From: JAFDXJ01 sp039811225
GTDB taxonomy: Bacteria > Bacteroidota > Bacteroidia > Chitinophagales > Chitinophagaceae
Reading direction: 5' to 3'
Length of the DNA stretch: 64,000 nt
NCBI GenBank assembly: GCA_039811225.1
Contig: JBDHYG010000012.1
Location: 1 to 64,000, forward strand
A program made the translations under genes and the position numbers. This document shows, in pieces, positions 42,824-52,100 of the stretch (the first letter of the stretch is position 1; each line of letters starts with the position of its first letter). A model generated the notes under the pieces. The model saw only the letters and a program-made list of their open reading frames with translations. It did no database searches and had not been told where the DNA came from.

Positions 42824-42841
42824 AAATTAAAATTTATCGCT

Positions 42842-42849
42842 TAATTTTG
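42842..42849 (+). promoter_or_regulatory. -7 promoter box for tRNA-Met
   Basis: TAATTTTG matches TAnnTTTG. The tRNA begins 11 bp downstream, so the transcript would carry almost no leader. Confidence 0.5.
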
Positions 42850-42859
42850 CCGCCCGTTT

Positions 42860-42933
42860 GGCGAGGTAGCTCAGTTGGTAAGAGCGTCGGATTCATAACC
42901 CGGAGGTCATGGGTTCAACTCCCATTCTCGCTA
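42860..42933 (+). tRNA. tRNA-Met (anticodon CAU)
   Basis: A 74-nt tRNA. Acceptor GGCGAGG pairs with TCTCGCT (two G-U pairs), the anticodon loop TTCATAA gives CAU, and the T arm is ATGGG-TTCAACT-CCCAT. It lacks the unpaired first position of initiator tRNA, so it is elongator Met, or Ile if its C34 is modified. CCA is not encoded. Confidence 0.9.
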
Positions 42934-42934
42934 C

Positions 42935-42963
42935 AAAGCCCTGGTTTTTACCAGGGCTTTTTT
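42935..42963 (+). terminator. Terminator after tRNA-Met
   Basis: AAAGCCCTGG and CCAGGGCTTT pair perfectly (10 bp) around TTTTTA and are followed by a T run. It starts 2 bp after the tRNA. Confidence 0.92.
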
Positions 42964-43064
42964 AATTACAGTCCTTCCATTTTAATTGACAAAATTAATT
43001 AAGACAATATCTGTAACGGTTATATAAAATACATCGAAATCAAGCTCATTTTTTTTAAATTCAT

Positions 43065-43095
43065 TTGGTAAGTTTCGGTAGCACGGTTATTTTTG
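43065..43095 (+). promoter_or_regulatory. tRNA-Gln promoter (TTG, 20-bp spacer, TATTTTTG)
   Basis: TTG at 43065-43067 and TATTTTTG at 43088-43095 are 20 bp apart, a full match to the Bacteroidota consensus. The tRNA starts 25 bp after the -7 box. Confidence 0.8.
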
Positions 43096-43119
43096 CATCC
43101 CGGATTTTCCGGGTATGAT

Positions 43120-43190
43120 TGGCCTATAGTATAAGGGTAGTACAACAGATTTTGGTTCTGTCTGTCTTGGTTCGAATCCAGGTAGGCCAA
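43120..43190 (+). tRNA. tRNA-Gln (anticodon UUG)
   Basis: A 71-nt tRNA. Acceptor TGGCCTA pairs with TAGGCCA, including the U1-A72 pair typical of glutamine tRNA. The anticodon stem ACAGA/TCTGT encloses TTTTGGT, giving UUG. CCA is not encoded. A perfect terminator follows at once. Confidence 0.95.
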
Positions 43191-43191
43191 C

Positions 43192-43220
43192 AAAAAAGCC
43201 GGTAAAAAACCGGCTTTTTT
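43192..43220 (+). terminator. Bidirectional terminator between tRNA-Gln and ftsY
   Basis: AAAAAAGCCGG and CCGGCTTTTTT pair perfectly (11 bp) around a 7-nt loop. It follows the tRNA-Gln by 1 bp and the convergent ftsY stop by 7 bp, so it can serve both. Confidence 0.93.
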
Positions 43221-43227
43221 GTTTTCA

Positions 43228-44181
43228 TTATTGTGTGCTTCCGCTAAAAAGGGTTTCTACAAATGCCTGTTTATCGAATAGCAAAAGGTCTTCCATTTTT
43301 TCTCCCACCCCAATATATTTTACAGGTATTTTAAACTGGTGTGCAATCGCCAGGACTACACCTCCTTTGGCAGTACCATCTAATTTTGTAATGGCCAGGG
43401 AACGTACATCGGTGGCTGCAGTAAATTGTTTGGCCTGCTCCAATGCATTCTGACCGGTGGAACCATCCAGTACAAGCATCACATCATGAGGTGCATCCGG
43501 GATCACTTTAGTAATGGATCGCTTGATTTTACTCAATTCATCCATCAAATGCTGTTTATTGTGCAAACGCCCCGCAGTATCAATAATCAATACATCCGCT
43601 TCTTTTGAAACAGCACTTTTCGCAGCATCAAATGCCACGGCAGCCGGGTCACTACCCATTGCCTGTTTTACTATCGGTACACCAACCCGTTCACTCCAAA
43701 TGGTTAGCTGATCCACAGCGGCAGCACGGAATGTATCGGCTGCACCTAAAATTACGGATTTCCCGGCCTGCTTAAATTTATTGGCGAGTTTTCCGATGGT
43801 GGTTGTTTTGCCGACACCATTTACGCCTACAATCAGGATGACATACGGCTTTTTTTGCTCTATTTGCCCATCATCTACCGGGCTATCAATTAGCGTTGCA
43901 GCGATTTCTTCTTTTAATAATGCATTCAGTTCAGCCGTGTTGACATATTTATCTGTCTTAACGCGTTGCTCTATTCGATGAATAATATCAATGGTGGTAT
44001 CGAGGCCCACATCTGCTGATATCAAAGCAGTCTCCAATTCATCCAATACTTCTTCATCTACCTTGCTTTTTCCCGCAATGGCTTTAGTAATCTTTGATAA
44101 GAAGCCGGTCCTGGTTTTCTCCATCCCCTTTTCCAGGCTTTCTTTTTCTTTTTTTCCAAATAAGTTTCCAAATATACCCAT
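43228..44181 (-). CDS. ftsY: Signal recognition particle receptor FtsY
   Basis: A 317-residue FtsY, the membrane-associated GTPase that receives ribosome-nascent chain complexes from SRP. It contains the helical N domain (about 15-100) and the G domain with G1 GVNGVGKTTTIGKLA, the insertion-box region AADTFRAAAVDQL, DTAGRLHNK and TKLDGTAKGGV. The acidic A domain is nearly absent, as usual for Bacteroidota. It is the last gene of the L28-L33-DUF4295-FtsY run, with a partial terminator hairpin just before it. Confidence 0.97.
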   Translation of the reverse strand: MGIFGNLFGKKEKESLEKGMEKTRTGFLSKITKAIAGKSKVDEEVLDELETALISADVGLDTTIDIIHRIEQRVKTDKYVNTAELNALLKEEIAATLIDSPVDDGQIEQKKPYVILIVGVNGVGKTTTIGKLANKFKQAGKSVILGAADTFRAAAVDQLTIWSERVGVPIVKQAMGSDPAAVAFDAAKSAVSKEADVLIIDTAGRLHNKQHLMDELSKIKRSITKVIPDAPHDVMLVLDGSTGQNALEQAKQFTAATDVRSLAITKLDGTAKGGVVLAIAHQFKIPVKYIGVGEKMEDLLLFDKQAFVETLFSGSTQ

Positions 44182-44211
44182 CTGATATTGTATCCTGTGT
44201 TTAAAAATGTA

Positions 44212-44244
44212 AAAAGCCGTTCCATATCAAACAGAACAGCTTTT
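44212..44244 (-). terminator. Hairpin between the DUF4295 gene and ftsY
   Basis: On the minus strand AAAAGCTGTTC and GAACGGCTTTT pair (11 bp, one G-U) around an 11-nt loop, with a following T. It lies 23 bp after the DUF4295 stop and 31 bp before the ftsY ATG. It may lower ftsY expression relative to the ribosomal genes. Confidence 0.6.
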
Positions 44245-44266
44245 CAATTAATTTAGAGAAACAAAA

Positions 44267-44440
44267 TTATTTGCCGGACAAAAATTCTTTCACTTTGTCT
44301 TTGTGTACGATTGCTTCTTTGAATGTATAAGCGCCTGTTTTCGGGCTACGTACAGCACGTACTACCTTACTCCAGTTCTTTGCATCGGCGGCGGCTTTTT
44401 GGTCTTTTGTCTTAATCGCGGTTTTTGCTGCTTTTGCCAT
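44267..44440 (-). CDS. DUF4295 protein (small ribosome-associated-type protein)
   Basis: A 57-residue basic protein starting MAKAAKTAIKTKDQKAAADA and ending DKVKEFLSGK, which matches the Bacteroidota-specific DUF4295 family in length and composition (high Lys/Ala). ATG at 44440 follows the L33 stop by 34 bp. The family is always found between L33 and FtsY in this phylum and may be ribosome-linked; its role is not established. Confidence 0.88.
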   Translation of the reverse strand: MAKAAKTAIKTKDQKAAADAKNWSKVVRAVRSPKTGAYTFKEAIVHKDKVKEFLSGK

Positions 44441-44474
44441 AAAATGATTTTACGAATGATGAATGATTACTCGG

Positions 44475-44657
44475 TTACTTAATTTCTTTATGCACGGTCA
44501 CACGTTTCAGGATCGGGTTGTATTTTTTCAACTCGATACGTTCCGGTGTATTTTTTTTATTTTTCTTGGTAATATACCTGCTCGTTCCGGGTTGGCCGCT
44601 TGCCTTATGTTCGGTGCATTCTAAAATGACCTGCACCCTGCTTCCTTTTTTTGCCAT
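44475..44657 (-). CDS. rpmG: 50S ribosomal protein L33
   Basis: A 60-residue L33 (MAKKGSRVQVILECTEHKAS). The TRYITKKNKKNTPERIELKK region is diagnostic. The zinc-binding cysteine pairs of C+ paralogues are absent (only one Cys, C14), so this is the zinc-independent form. It lies 22 bp after L28. Confidence 0.96.
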   Translation of the reverse strand: MAKKGSRVQVILECTEHKASGQPGTSRYITKKNKKNTPERIELKKYNPILKRVTVHKEIK

Positions 44658-44679
44658 ATACTGTGATTAATGATTGAAC

Positions 44680-44916
44680 TTAAATTTTTATTCCTTTGGC
44701 ACGCATTTCCTTAATGATAGTGGAAAGACCACGCTTATTAATGGTACGAATGGAATCTGCCGAAAGCTTTAAAGTAACCCACCGGTCTTCTTCCGCAAAA
44801 TAGAAACGCTTGGTTTGCAAATTGGGCAAAAAGCGCCTTTTTGTTTTAATGTTTGAATGTGAAACTTTATTCCCGCGTATCGGTTTTTTCCCGGTAACCT
44901 CGCAAACTTTGGACAT
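44680..44916 (-). CDS. rpmB: 50S ribosomal protein L28
   Basis: A 78-residue L28. It starts MSKVCEVTGKKPIRGNKVSH and has the NIKTKRRFLPNLQTKRFYF core. Only C5 of the possible zinc-binding cysteines is present. It is the first gene of the minus-strand ribosomal/FtsY run and has a -7 box 23 bp upstream. Confidence 0.97.
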   Translation of the reverse strand: MSKVCEVTGKKPIRGNKVSHSNIKTKRRFLPNLQTKRFYFAEEDRWVTLKLSADSIRTINKRGLSTIIKEMRAKGIKI

Positions 44917-44938
44917 GGTAATTATTTTTTCAGGTGTG

Positions 44939-44946
44939 CAAAGGTA
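44939..44946 (-). promoter_or_regulatory. -7 promoter box for the rpmB-rpmG-DUF4295-ftsY operon
   Basis: On the minus strand TACCTTTG matches TAnnTTTG, 22 bp before the L28 start. No clear -33 TTG. Confidence 0.5.
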
Positions 44947-45137
44947 TGGAATTCATTTTATAAAAATGAAGAAACTTTATTTTTTCTGCTCTTTTTTACC
45001 AAATTTAAGATAATACACTCTCCGTTTCCACCTCTACCCGGTGAAAAATCGCCTGCCTATTTGTTGAAAATCACATGCCAGAACGGTTTCTACAAAAATA
45101 CTTTTACTCTCTTATTCAAATTTTAAAACCTATTAAA

Positions 45138-47372
45138 ATGCCAGAAAAACAAAAAGCGGTAACCATTGTTACCGAAAAAGTGGACAAAAATTCACTACGA
45201 AATGCACACGCTTTTCTGCTTGACAGCCAGGGTAAACTTATTGAACAGGCCCCGCTATCTTCCGGTGAAGCCAAGCTAAAAACCATGGCGGAAGCACTAG
45301 GTGCCAAGTCCCGCTTATTTATTGGTAATGCGTTACCAAAAGAAATTGCAGGTAGGCCTGTCACAGCGAGTTTGCTTACACGCTCAGGGGCCAAGGAAAT
45401 ACCTTTCCATCTTTCTGCAGACAATAAAATTATTGTCTCTAAAATTCCACCCATTCTCCATTTTCCGTTCGATTGGTGTACCATTAAAGGATCTGTTACA
45501 AAATCTTTTACCATTGACAACCAGGTAGAGGTATTACCAGTATGCCATGCACGGGTGCATATCTGCGAGGTGGATCCTATCATTTGGTGGTGGCCAAAAT
45601 TGCCTGATTATATTTTATCGGATCTGATTAACCGTTTACGGGAGGTTGTTCGGATTCCAATTCCTATTCCTAATCCCGATCCAGGCCCTATCCGGGTTAA
45701 AATTCCACCGATAAACCCGGCTGCCTGGTTACCGGGTATTGGAAATCCGGTACCAAATATCCCGGTTTTCAGCAAATCCATGAACATCAGGCCGGCCATG
45801 ATGACATCCGGTATGAGAAATACTTCAATCAACCTGAATTCGTTACCACCATTACCCGAAAATGTGAAAAGCGGGATTTTATCCCCATCGCTTTCGGTAG
45901 CACAAAATACCATCATTAATAATATTTCCTTATTTCATCCGTATATCTGCTGGTGGCCTGTATTCTGGCCCTGGCTGTACAAATGCGATGAAATCGCTGT
46001 GGTAGAAACAGATTGCCTCGGGAAATTTGATTACAACTACCTTTACTTTAGTAATAGTGACAAACCGGATATATATGTGTGGGTAGAAGTAAATATTAAT
46101 GGTGAATGGGTAACCGTGTACAAACCAAGTATCCCTTGTGGAACTGATTGGGATTATGTATGTGGTACGGATATAAACCTTCGCCTGACAGACTCCCGCA
46201 TCAAACCCTGTTCCTGTGATCCACTTCCCGGCAGTATTATCTGGATTAAAAATGTAAATACCGCGACATCTATTCGCAGTATCCAGCAAAATACGTTAGC
46301 CAGCGGAAATCAAACAAATGCGATCGGGCTAAAACCAATTTACTATGGTGGTATGGAATATAATATTAGTCCCTTTGGTTCCCAATTCCCATTTGTGGTA
46401 GAATTTGGAAGCGGCTTTCCAAATAGTACGGTGAGTCATTACCGCTGGAAATACCGGCGTATCAAAGATGCTTTTTTAAATGATGTAACAGATAGTTTCC
46501 ATTACCTGGAAGGGGAAATCGGTAAGCCATACAGGTATGAATTACCGGATGGTAATTTTGCAACAAAAAATTATCGTCTGGGAGCCGATTATAATGGCAC
46601 CGTTCCAAAATATAAAATTCCTCATGTAAATGCTACGGATGATGTACCTGAACCAACTGCTTTGTGGTATGAATTAGATACCTATTCCATATATGTTAAT
46701 TCACCCAATTTCAGTAATGGTTTGTATGAGTTTGTTTTTGAGTTGACAGATAATGCCGGCAATGTGGTGAATGTACCAGCAGAAACTTACGTGGTCACCC
46801 GTAAAGCTGGTGATCCACCGCCTATGGATCCGCATGAAGTAACCATAAAGGCAGATGGTTTAGCTGAAAACTATCTTATCAAATCAGGTACCCAGGCTTC
46901 CGCATTTCGTTTTTTCATGCGCATAGATAATCAAAAATGTTATGCAAATGTAATCGATGCACTGGTAGGTACTGGAACTACAGATACTGAGTGTGGTTTT
47001 GGTTACTTTGATGAAGTAAACCATAAGGCTACTTTACGGTACTTTGGCGGTCACCCGCAAAATTTTGGCTATTACAGTTTTACCGTTACCAAAGGAAACA
47101 GTAACCCTGTTACAGTCGCCAATGCGGCTCAATTAGCTTCTATTCCGGATAATGGTTATAGCAAATCATCTGTAATGGATGCGGATCATGGCTTTGCCAT
47201 AGAAGATTTTTATCAAAAACAGTTTGATGTAAATGAATTGTTGGGCACTTGTCCGCAGGCTGCATTTGCCGAGTACATTTATTTATGGGCCACACATACA
47301 GATGGCACCAACCGGTTGCAAGGATACGATGCTTCTGATATAGCTGCTATCGCCATAGCGCCGAAGCCATAA
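45138..47372 (+). CDS. Unrecognised 744-residue Trp/Pro-rich multidomain protein
   Basis: I do not recognise the family. From ATG 45138 (MPEKQKAVTIV) the protein has no signal peptide; an in-frame start at 45075 would add 21 residues. After an N-terminal domain of about 125 residues come a Cys-containing beta region, IIWWWPKLPDY (near residue 150), a Pro-rich linker (about 171-212: IPIPNPDPGP, NPVPNIP), and a second Trp-rich block (YICWWPVFWPWLYKC, near 269). Then comes a Cys-rich region, and from about 535 an Ig-like part (ELTDNAGNVV) and a C-terminal domain. A terminator follows. The two Trp/Cys blocks look related. Confidence 0.8.
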   Translation: MPEKQKAVTIVTEKVDKNSLRNAHAFLLDSQGKLIEQAPLSSGEAKLKTMAEALGAKSRLFIGNALPKEIAGRPVTASLLTRSGAKEIPFHLSADNKIIVSKIPPILHFPFDWCTIKGSVTKSFTIDNQVEVLPVCHARVHICEVDPIIWWWPKLPDYILSDLINRLREVVRIPIPIPNPDPGPIRVKIPPINPAAWLPGIGNPVPNIPVFSKSMNIRPAMMTSGMRNTSINLNSLPPLPENVKSGILSPSLSVAQNTIINNISLFHPYICWWPVFWPWLYKCDEIAVVETDCLGKFDYNYLYFSNSDKPDIYVWVEVNINGEWVTVYKPSIPCGTDWDYVCGTDINLRLTDSRIKPCSCDPLPGSIIWIKNVNTATSIRSIQQNTLASGNQTNAIGLKPIYYGGMEYNISPFGSQFPFVVEFGSGFPNSTVSHYRWKYRRIKDAFLNDVTDSFHYLEGEIGKPYRYELPDGNFATKNYRLGADYNGTVPKYKIPHVNATDDVPEPTALWYELDTYSIYVNSPNFSNGLYEFVFELTDNAGNVVNVPAETYVVTRKAGDPPPMDPHEVTIKADGLAENYLIKSGTQASAFRFFMRIDNQKCYANVIDALVGTGTTDTECGFGYFDEVNHKATLRYFGGHPQNFGYYSFTVTKGNSNPVTVANAAQLASIPDNGYSKSSVMDADHGFAIEDFYQKQFDVNELLGTCPQAAFAEYIYLWATHTDGTNRLQGYDASDIAAIAIAPKP

Positions 47373-47384
47373 ATAAATAACACT

Positions 47385-47413
47385 AAGAGACTGAATACTC
47401 AGTCTCTTTTTTT
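47385..47413 (+). terminator. Terminator after the 744-residue protein gene
   Basis: AAGAGACTGA and TCAGTCTCTT pair perfectly around ATAC, followed by eight T. It begins 13 bp past the stop. Confidence 0.92.
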
Positions 47414-47430
47414 TCTTTTTATGAGAAAGT

Positions 47431-47946
47431 TTAATTTTCCTGCATGGCTTTTCGCAATGTTTTTAAAGACAGGCTAAGTAAATTCCGGGCAGCCTGGTAA
47501 CTGATTTGCATTATCTCACTGATTTCTTCATAAGAGAGGTATTTATAAAATTTCAGGTATATGATTTCCCGTTGACGGGCACTCAGGTGTTCCATAAGTT
47601 TGATAACCCGGGCAACACGTTCTGTATTTTCTTCTTCTTGAAGAAGCAGGGTATCAGCATTGATTTCAAATGGGTAATTAAAATCTGTAGTAGATTGTGT
47701 GGCTAACTTTTTTTCTTTAGCAAGGTGTTTAAATAATTTATACTGGAGGGATTTATATAAATAAGCATTCATTGATTTGATGTCTGTTTTAGCCGTATTT
47801 CTCCAAATCTCCGTAAACAACTCCTGGAGGCAGTCTTCCAGGGCCTCGTGTTGCTGAATTATTTTATAGCCATAACTATACAACTTGGGGTAGTACTCCC
47901 TGAAAAAAAATCTGAATTCATTTTCATTCGTAAATGCTGCCGGCAT
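47431..47946 (-). CDS. ECF RNA polymerase sigma factor (FecI-like)
   Basis: A 171-residue sigma-70 family factor of the Bacteroidota FecI-like group. Region 2 is seen in EFRFFFREYYPKLYSYGYKI and DCLQELFTEIWRN; region 4 in SARQREIIYLKFYKYLSYEE with the helix-turn-helix EISEIMQISYQAARNLLSL. I start at ATG 47946 (MPAAFTNENEF); a longer frame begins at a TTG at 47991. It directs transcription of its target uptake genes when released by its FecR. Here it is divergent from FecR, with 154 bp between. Confidence 0.93.
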   Translation of the reverse strand: MPAAFTNENEFRFFFREYYPKLYSYGYKIIQQHEALEDCLQELFTEIWRNTAKTDIKSMNAYLYKSLQYKLFKHLAKEKKLATQSTTDFNYPFEINADTLLLQEEENTERVARVIKLMEHLSARQREIIYLKFYKYLSYEEISEIMQISYQAARNLLSLSLKTLRKAMQEN

Positions 47947-48100
47947 ATAGGATTGTATTCCGAAAAAGAGGCTTGAGAAAAATTCAAACAAATTTGTCCA
48001 ACTTGCTCAAAGTAGGCAACAAATTTCAAATAAATAAAGAAAATTTGATGCTTTATAGTTACAAAATTTACAAACGGTACACTTAAATACAATCTTTCAT

Positions 48101-49084
48101 ATGGATCAGGAATATAAATCGGCAGAAGAACTGCTTCTTGAAGAAAGTTTTATTAGCTGGCTGCGAGGAGAAAAGACAGTTGCCACAACCCTTTGGGATG
48201 CCTGGACAAAGGAAAATCCGGAGCATAGCGCACTGGCCGCCGAGGCAAAAACGATTTTTGAACAACTTATTATAATTGAAAAACCGAATACCGTAAAACA
48301 ATCCTATGCGGAAAACCAACTCATTCAATCCATTTTCCCCTCTTCAACCCGTACCCTTCCTTTTTACAAAAACAAACGTTTGCTTGGTTTGGCTGCTTCA
48401 TTTTTATTAATTGGCCTGACAACATTCATTTATTTTATTTCCCGTCCTGCAGTAACTAAAGTTCAGACGTTAGCTGGCGGGTATTCTTCCCAGATTCTAC
48501 CGGATGGCTCAGAAGTAACTTTGAACGCCAAAAGCCAAATTGACTATAAAAAAAACTGGGATAAAGAAAAAACCCGGGAAGTTTGGCTAAAAGGTGAAGC
48601 CTATTTCCATATCAAAAAGACAACCAACAAAAGCCACTTTATTGTTCATACGGAAAGTTGTGATATAATTGTTACAGGTACAAAATTCAACGTGGTGAGC
48701 GGAGCCATCAGAACCCAGGTGTTCCTGGATGAAGGCAGTGTCACACTCCAAACTAAAGATGGGAAAAAAATTATTATGCAGCCGGGGCAATTTGTGGAAA
48801 TAATGAAAAATACAATACACGAATTAACCCCACAACGCGAAAAGACGCTTGCCTGGAAAGACCACAAACTGGTATTTGACAATACCCCATTATCTGAAGC
48901 AATCGATATGATCAATGAGCAATATGATGTACATATTGTAATAACAGATTCCGCACTGAAGGACGAACCCATCACGGGTATATTACCCAATAATAATCTG
49001 GATGTATTACTGAATACATTTGAAGCGACAATGAATTTTAAAATTGAACGAAAAGATGATCAAATTTTTATAACTAAACCCTGA
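48101..49084 (+). CDS. FecR-family anti-sigma factor
   Basis: A 327-residue inner-membrane regulator. The cytoplasmic N-terminal part (1-88) has the sigma-binding helices, one membrane helix is at about 89-109 (LLGLAASFLLIGLTTFIYFI), then the periplasmic FecR domain (about 115-210, VQTLAGGYSSQILPDGSEVT, VTGTKFNV) and a C-terminal DUF4974/STN-like domain (about 253-325). It holds the sigma factor inactive until the TonB-dependent receptor signals. It is followed 33 bp later by that receptor. Confidence 0.94.
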   Translation: MDQEYKSAEELLLEESFISWLRGEKTVATTLWDAWTKENPEHSALAAEAKTIFEQLIIIEKPNTVKQSYAENQLIQSIFPSSTRTLPFYKNKRLLGLAASFLLIGLTTFIYFISRPAVTKVQTLAGGYSSQILPDGSEVTLNAKSQIDYKKNWDKEKTREVWLKGEAYFHIKKTTNKSHFIVHTESCDIIVTGTKFNVVSGAIRTQVFLDEGSVTLQTKDGKKIIMQPGQFVEIMKNTIHELTPQREKTLAWKDHKLVFDNTPLSEAIDMINEQYDVHIVITDSALKDEPITGILPNNNLDVLLNTFEATMNFKIERKDDQIFITKP

Positions 49085-49117
49085 GTTCAAACAATTATAA
49101 TATAAAATCTGCAACAA

Positions 49118-52100
49118 ATGAGAAAAACAAAAAGCACGTTTCATTTAGTCTGCCTGGCAATAGCAACCCAGTTGCTTTTTGCCCTTCCCGGCTATTCACA
49201 AAGTAAAGATGCCTTTGCTATGGGAAACAAACCCAATGGAGGCAACGGGATCAACCTGGCGGATAATACCGGCCAGGATACCCAAAAACAAACTTTGTTT
49301 AATGTCCTGAAACAATTAAACAAAACCAAGGGTGTTTATTTTCTCTTTTCCGAAAAAGGAATAGATAAAACACAGGTTAACCCTATCCCGGACGGCAATC
49401 AAAGCACGGAACAAATTCTAAAGGAAGTGTTGAAAAGCTCCGGTCTTGTGTATAAAAAAGTTTCTGAAAATACATTTGTCATTATACCGGATAACAAAAA
49501 GAAAATTTCTGCTATCAGGATTTCCGATCTGCAAAAAATTTCTATTCAAAATACAGCTTCCTTCTTTACGTATTTTGAAATAATTACCGGTAAAGTGAGT
49601 GATAAAAATGGAACCCCCTTACAAGGTGTAAGCATTACCGTTAAAGGAAAAAATAAGGGCGTATATTCCGGTACCGACGGATCATTTAAAATTGATGCCA
49701 ATGAAGGCGATGTTTTAGTATTTTCTTATGTCGGATATGAAGCCCAAGAAATAACAATAGGACAAGACCACGACCTGACTGTATCTCTAACAGAAATCCA
49801 AACCCAGTTGAAAGATGTGGTGGTAACAACTGCACTCGGTATTCAACGTCAGTCCAAAAGCCTGACCTATGCTGTTCAAAAAGTATCAAATGCAGATTTA
49901 ACCAATGTACAGGATGCTAATTTTATAAATAACCTGACAGGCCGTGTGGCCGGTGTAACCATTTCAAAAAGCGCTTCCGGAATTGGTGGTTCTACCCGTG
50001 TGATTTTACGGGGGAATAAATCAACCCGTGAGAACCAGCCATTATACGTAATTGATGGGGTGCCCCTGGTTAACTTCTCACCTGCCCAGCCTTCCGATGA
50101 GTGGGGCCAGTCCGTTGGACCCGTGGGTATCGATGGCGGTGATGGCATTTCCAACCTGAACCCGGATGATATTGAAAGTGTTACTGTTTTGAAAGGTGCC
50201 TCAGCGGCCGCCTTGTACGGAAGTAGCGCAGCCAATGGTGTTATTGTCATCACCACAAAAAAAGGGAAAGCCGGGGTGACCAAAGTGGATGTATCTTCTT
50301 CTCTCACATTTGATAACCCACTATATGAAGAGCCTTTGCAATTTAAATATGGGCAAACAGTTCCCGGCTCTGCCAGTAGCCCGGGTTCAATTGAAAGCTG
50401 GGGCAGTATAGTTAATGCTAAAAACCATGTTACGGATTTTTTCCAAACTGGTATTACCTCTTTTAACTCCATTGCATTGTCTGGTGGTACGGATAAAGCA
50501 CAAACTTATTTTTCTTATTCTTATACCGGCAATAAAGGAATTGTGCCTACCTCTGATTTGAAGAAACACAATTTAAATTTCAGGGAAACAGCTAAATTTT
50601 TCAATGATAAACTCACTGCCGACTTCAATGTATTGTACATGAATCAAAATGCACATAACCGGCCGGCCAGTGGTGTATATGATAACCCATTAGCAGGTTT
50701 ATATGAATTGCCCCGTGGTATTGATTTTAATCAGTATAAAACCAACTATGAAATATATTCCACCCTGCGCAATACAAACACACAAAATTGGTGGGATGTA
50801 AATTATGATAAAGGCTGGAATGCCACTGAAGATCAACAAAACCCTTACTGGCTACTGTATCGTAACCCAAGCCAGAATACATTGAATCGTATATATACAA
50901 ACCTCTCATTTAAATACCAGATCAATAGCTGGCTGAGCATCCAGGCACGCGGCAACCTCGATAAATTATACAATGATATTGATGTGAAAAGCTATGCCAC
51001 TACCTCCCCCGTATTAACCGGCACCAATGGTGGTTACTCTTTGATCAAAGCCAATAATACACAATTGTATGGTGACCTGCTGTTATCCGGTGCGCGTGAT
51101 TTAAGTGATGATATTGGCATCAATGCTACAATTGGTACCAGTATCACAGATGAAAAATCTAATAGTAATAATTTTGGTACCAAAACGGGTGGCCCGGGTC
51201 TGAATATTCCCAATATTTTTCAAATCTCAAATATTCAACCCAATTACCTTTCACTCTCTCAGAATATTGTACATCGCCAGGTACAATCTGTTTTTGCAAC
51301 CGCTTCCCTGAATTATAAAAGATTCTTATACCTTGACCTGAGTGCACGTAATGACTGGTCCTCAACCTTCGCTTTTACACCGGTAGCAGGAAAAGGATAT
51401 TTATACTATTCAGCCGGCCTGAACCTGATCCTGAGTGAAATGACACATCTACCGGAATTCATCAGCTTTGGCAAATTGAGGATCTCTTATGCCAAAGTAG
51501 GTAATGATGTTAATGCCTATTCTACTTTCCCGCCGAATTATTATGTAAATTTTGATAACTCACAACCTACCAGTTATAATGGGGCTGCACCTTATCCCGG
51601 CACCTATCTTCAACCGGAAGATAACCGGTCATTTGAAACCGGTTTTGAATTCAGGTTTTTCAATAATGTATTGGGCATAGATGCCACTTACTATCAAAAT
51701 AACAACTACAATCAATATCTTGAAGTAAGTGCGCCAAACGGATCTGGTTATTCTACCTATTTCATTAATGGCGGGAATATCCGGAACCAGGGTGTGGAAG
51801 TTTCCATTTATGCACAGCCTATAAAAACCCAATCCATAACCTGGAATACAACGCTGAATTATGCGTTGAATAAAAATAAAATTATCAGCCTTTCCAATGA
51901 TCAGTTACATGTAGGGCGTTCTTATTATACACTGACCGGAATTGGGAACTTGTTATATGCATCCAATATTGTAGTAGGTGGTTCATGGGGTGATATTTAT
52001 GGCCGTTTCTTTGAGCGCGATGCATATGGTAATATTGTGGTGGATGCCAATGGGGCGCCGCTCAAAGGATCAGATCCAAATACGCAGGTGGGTGATGCCG

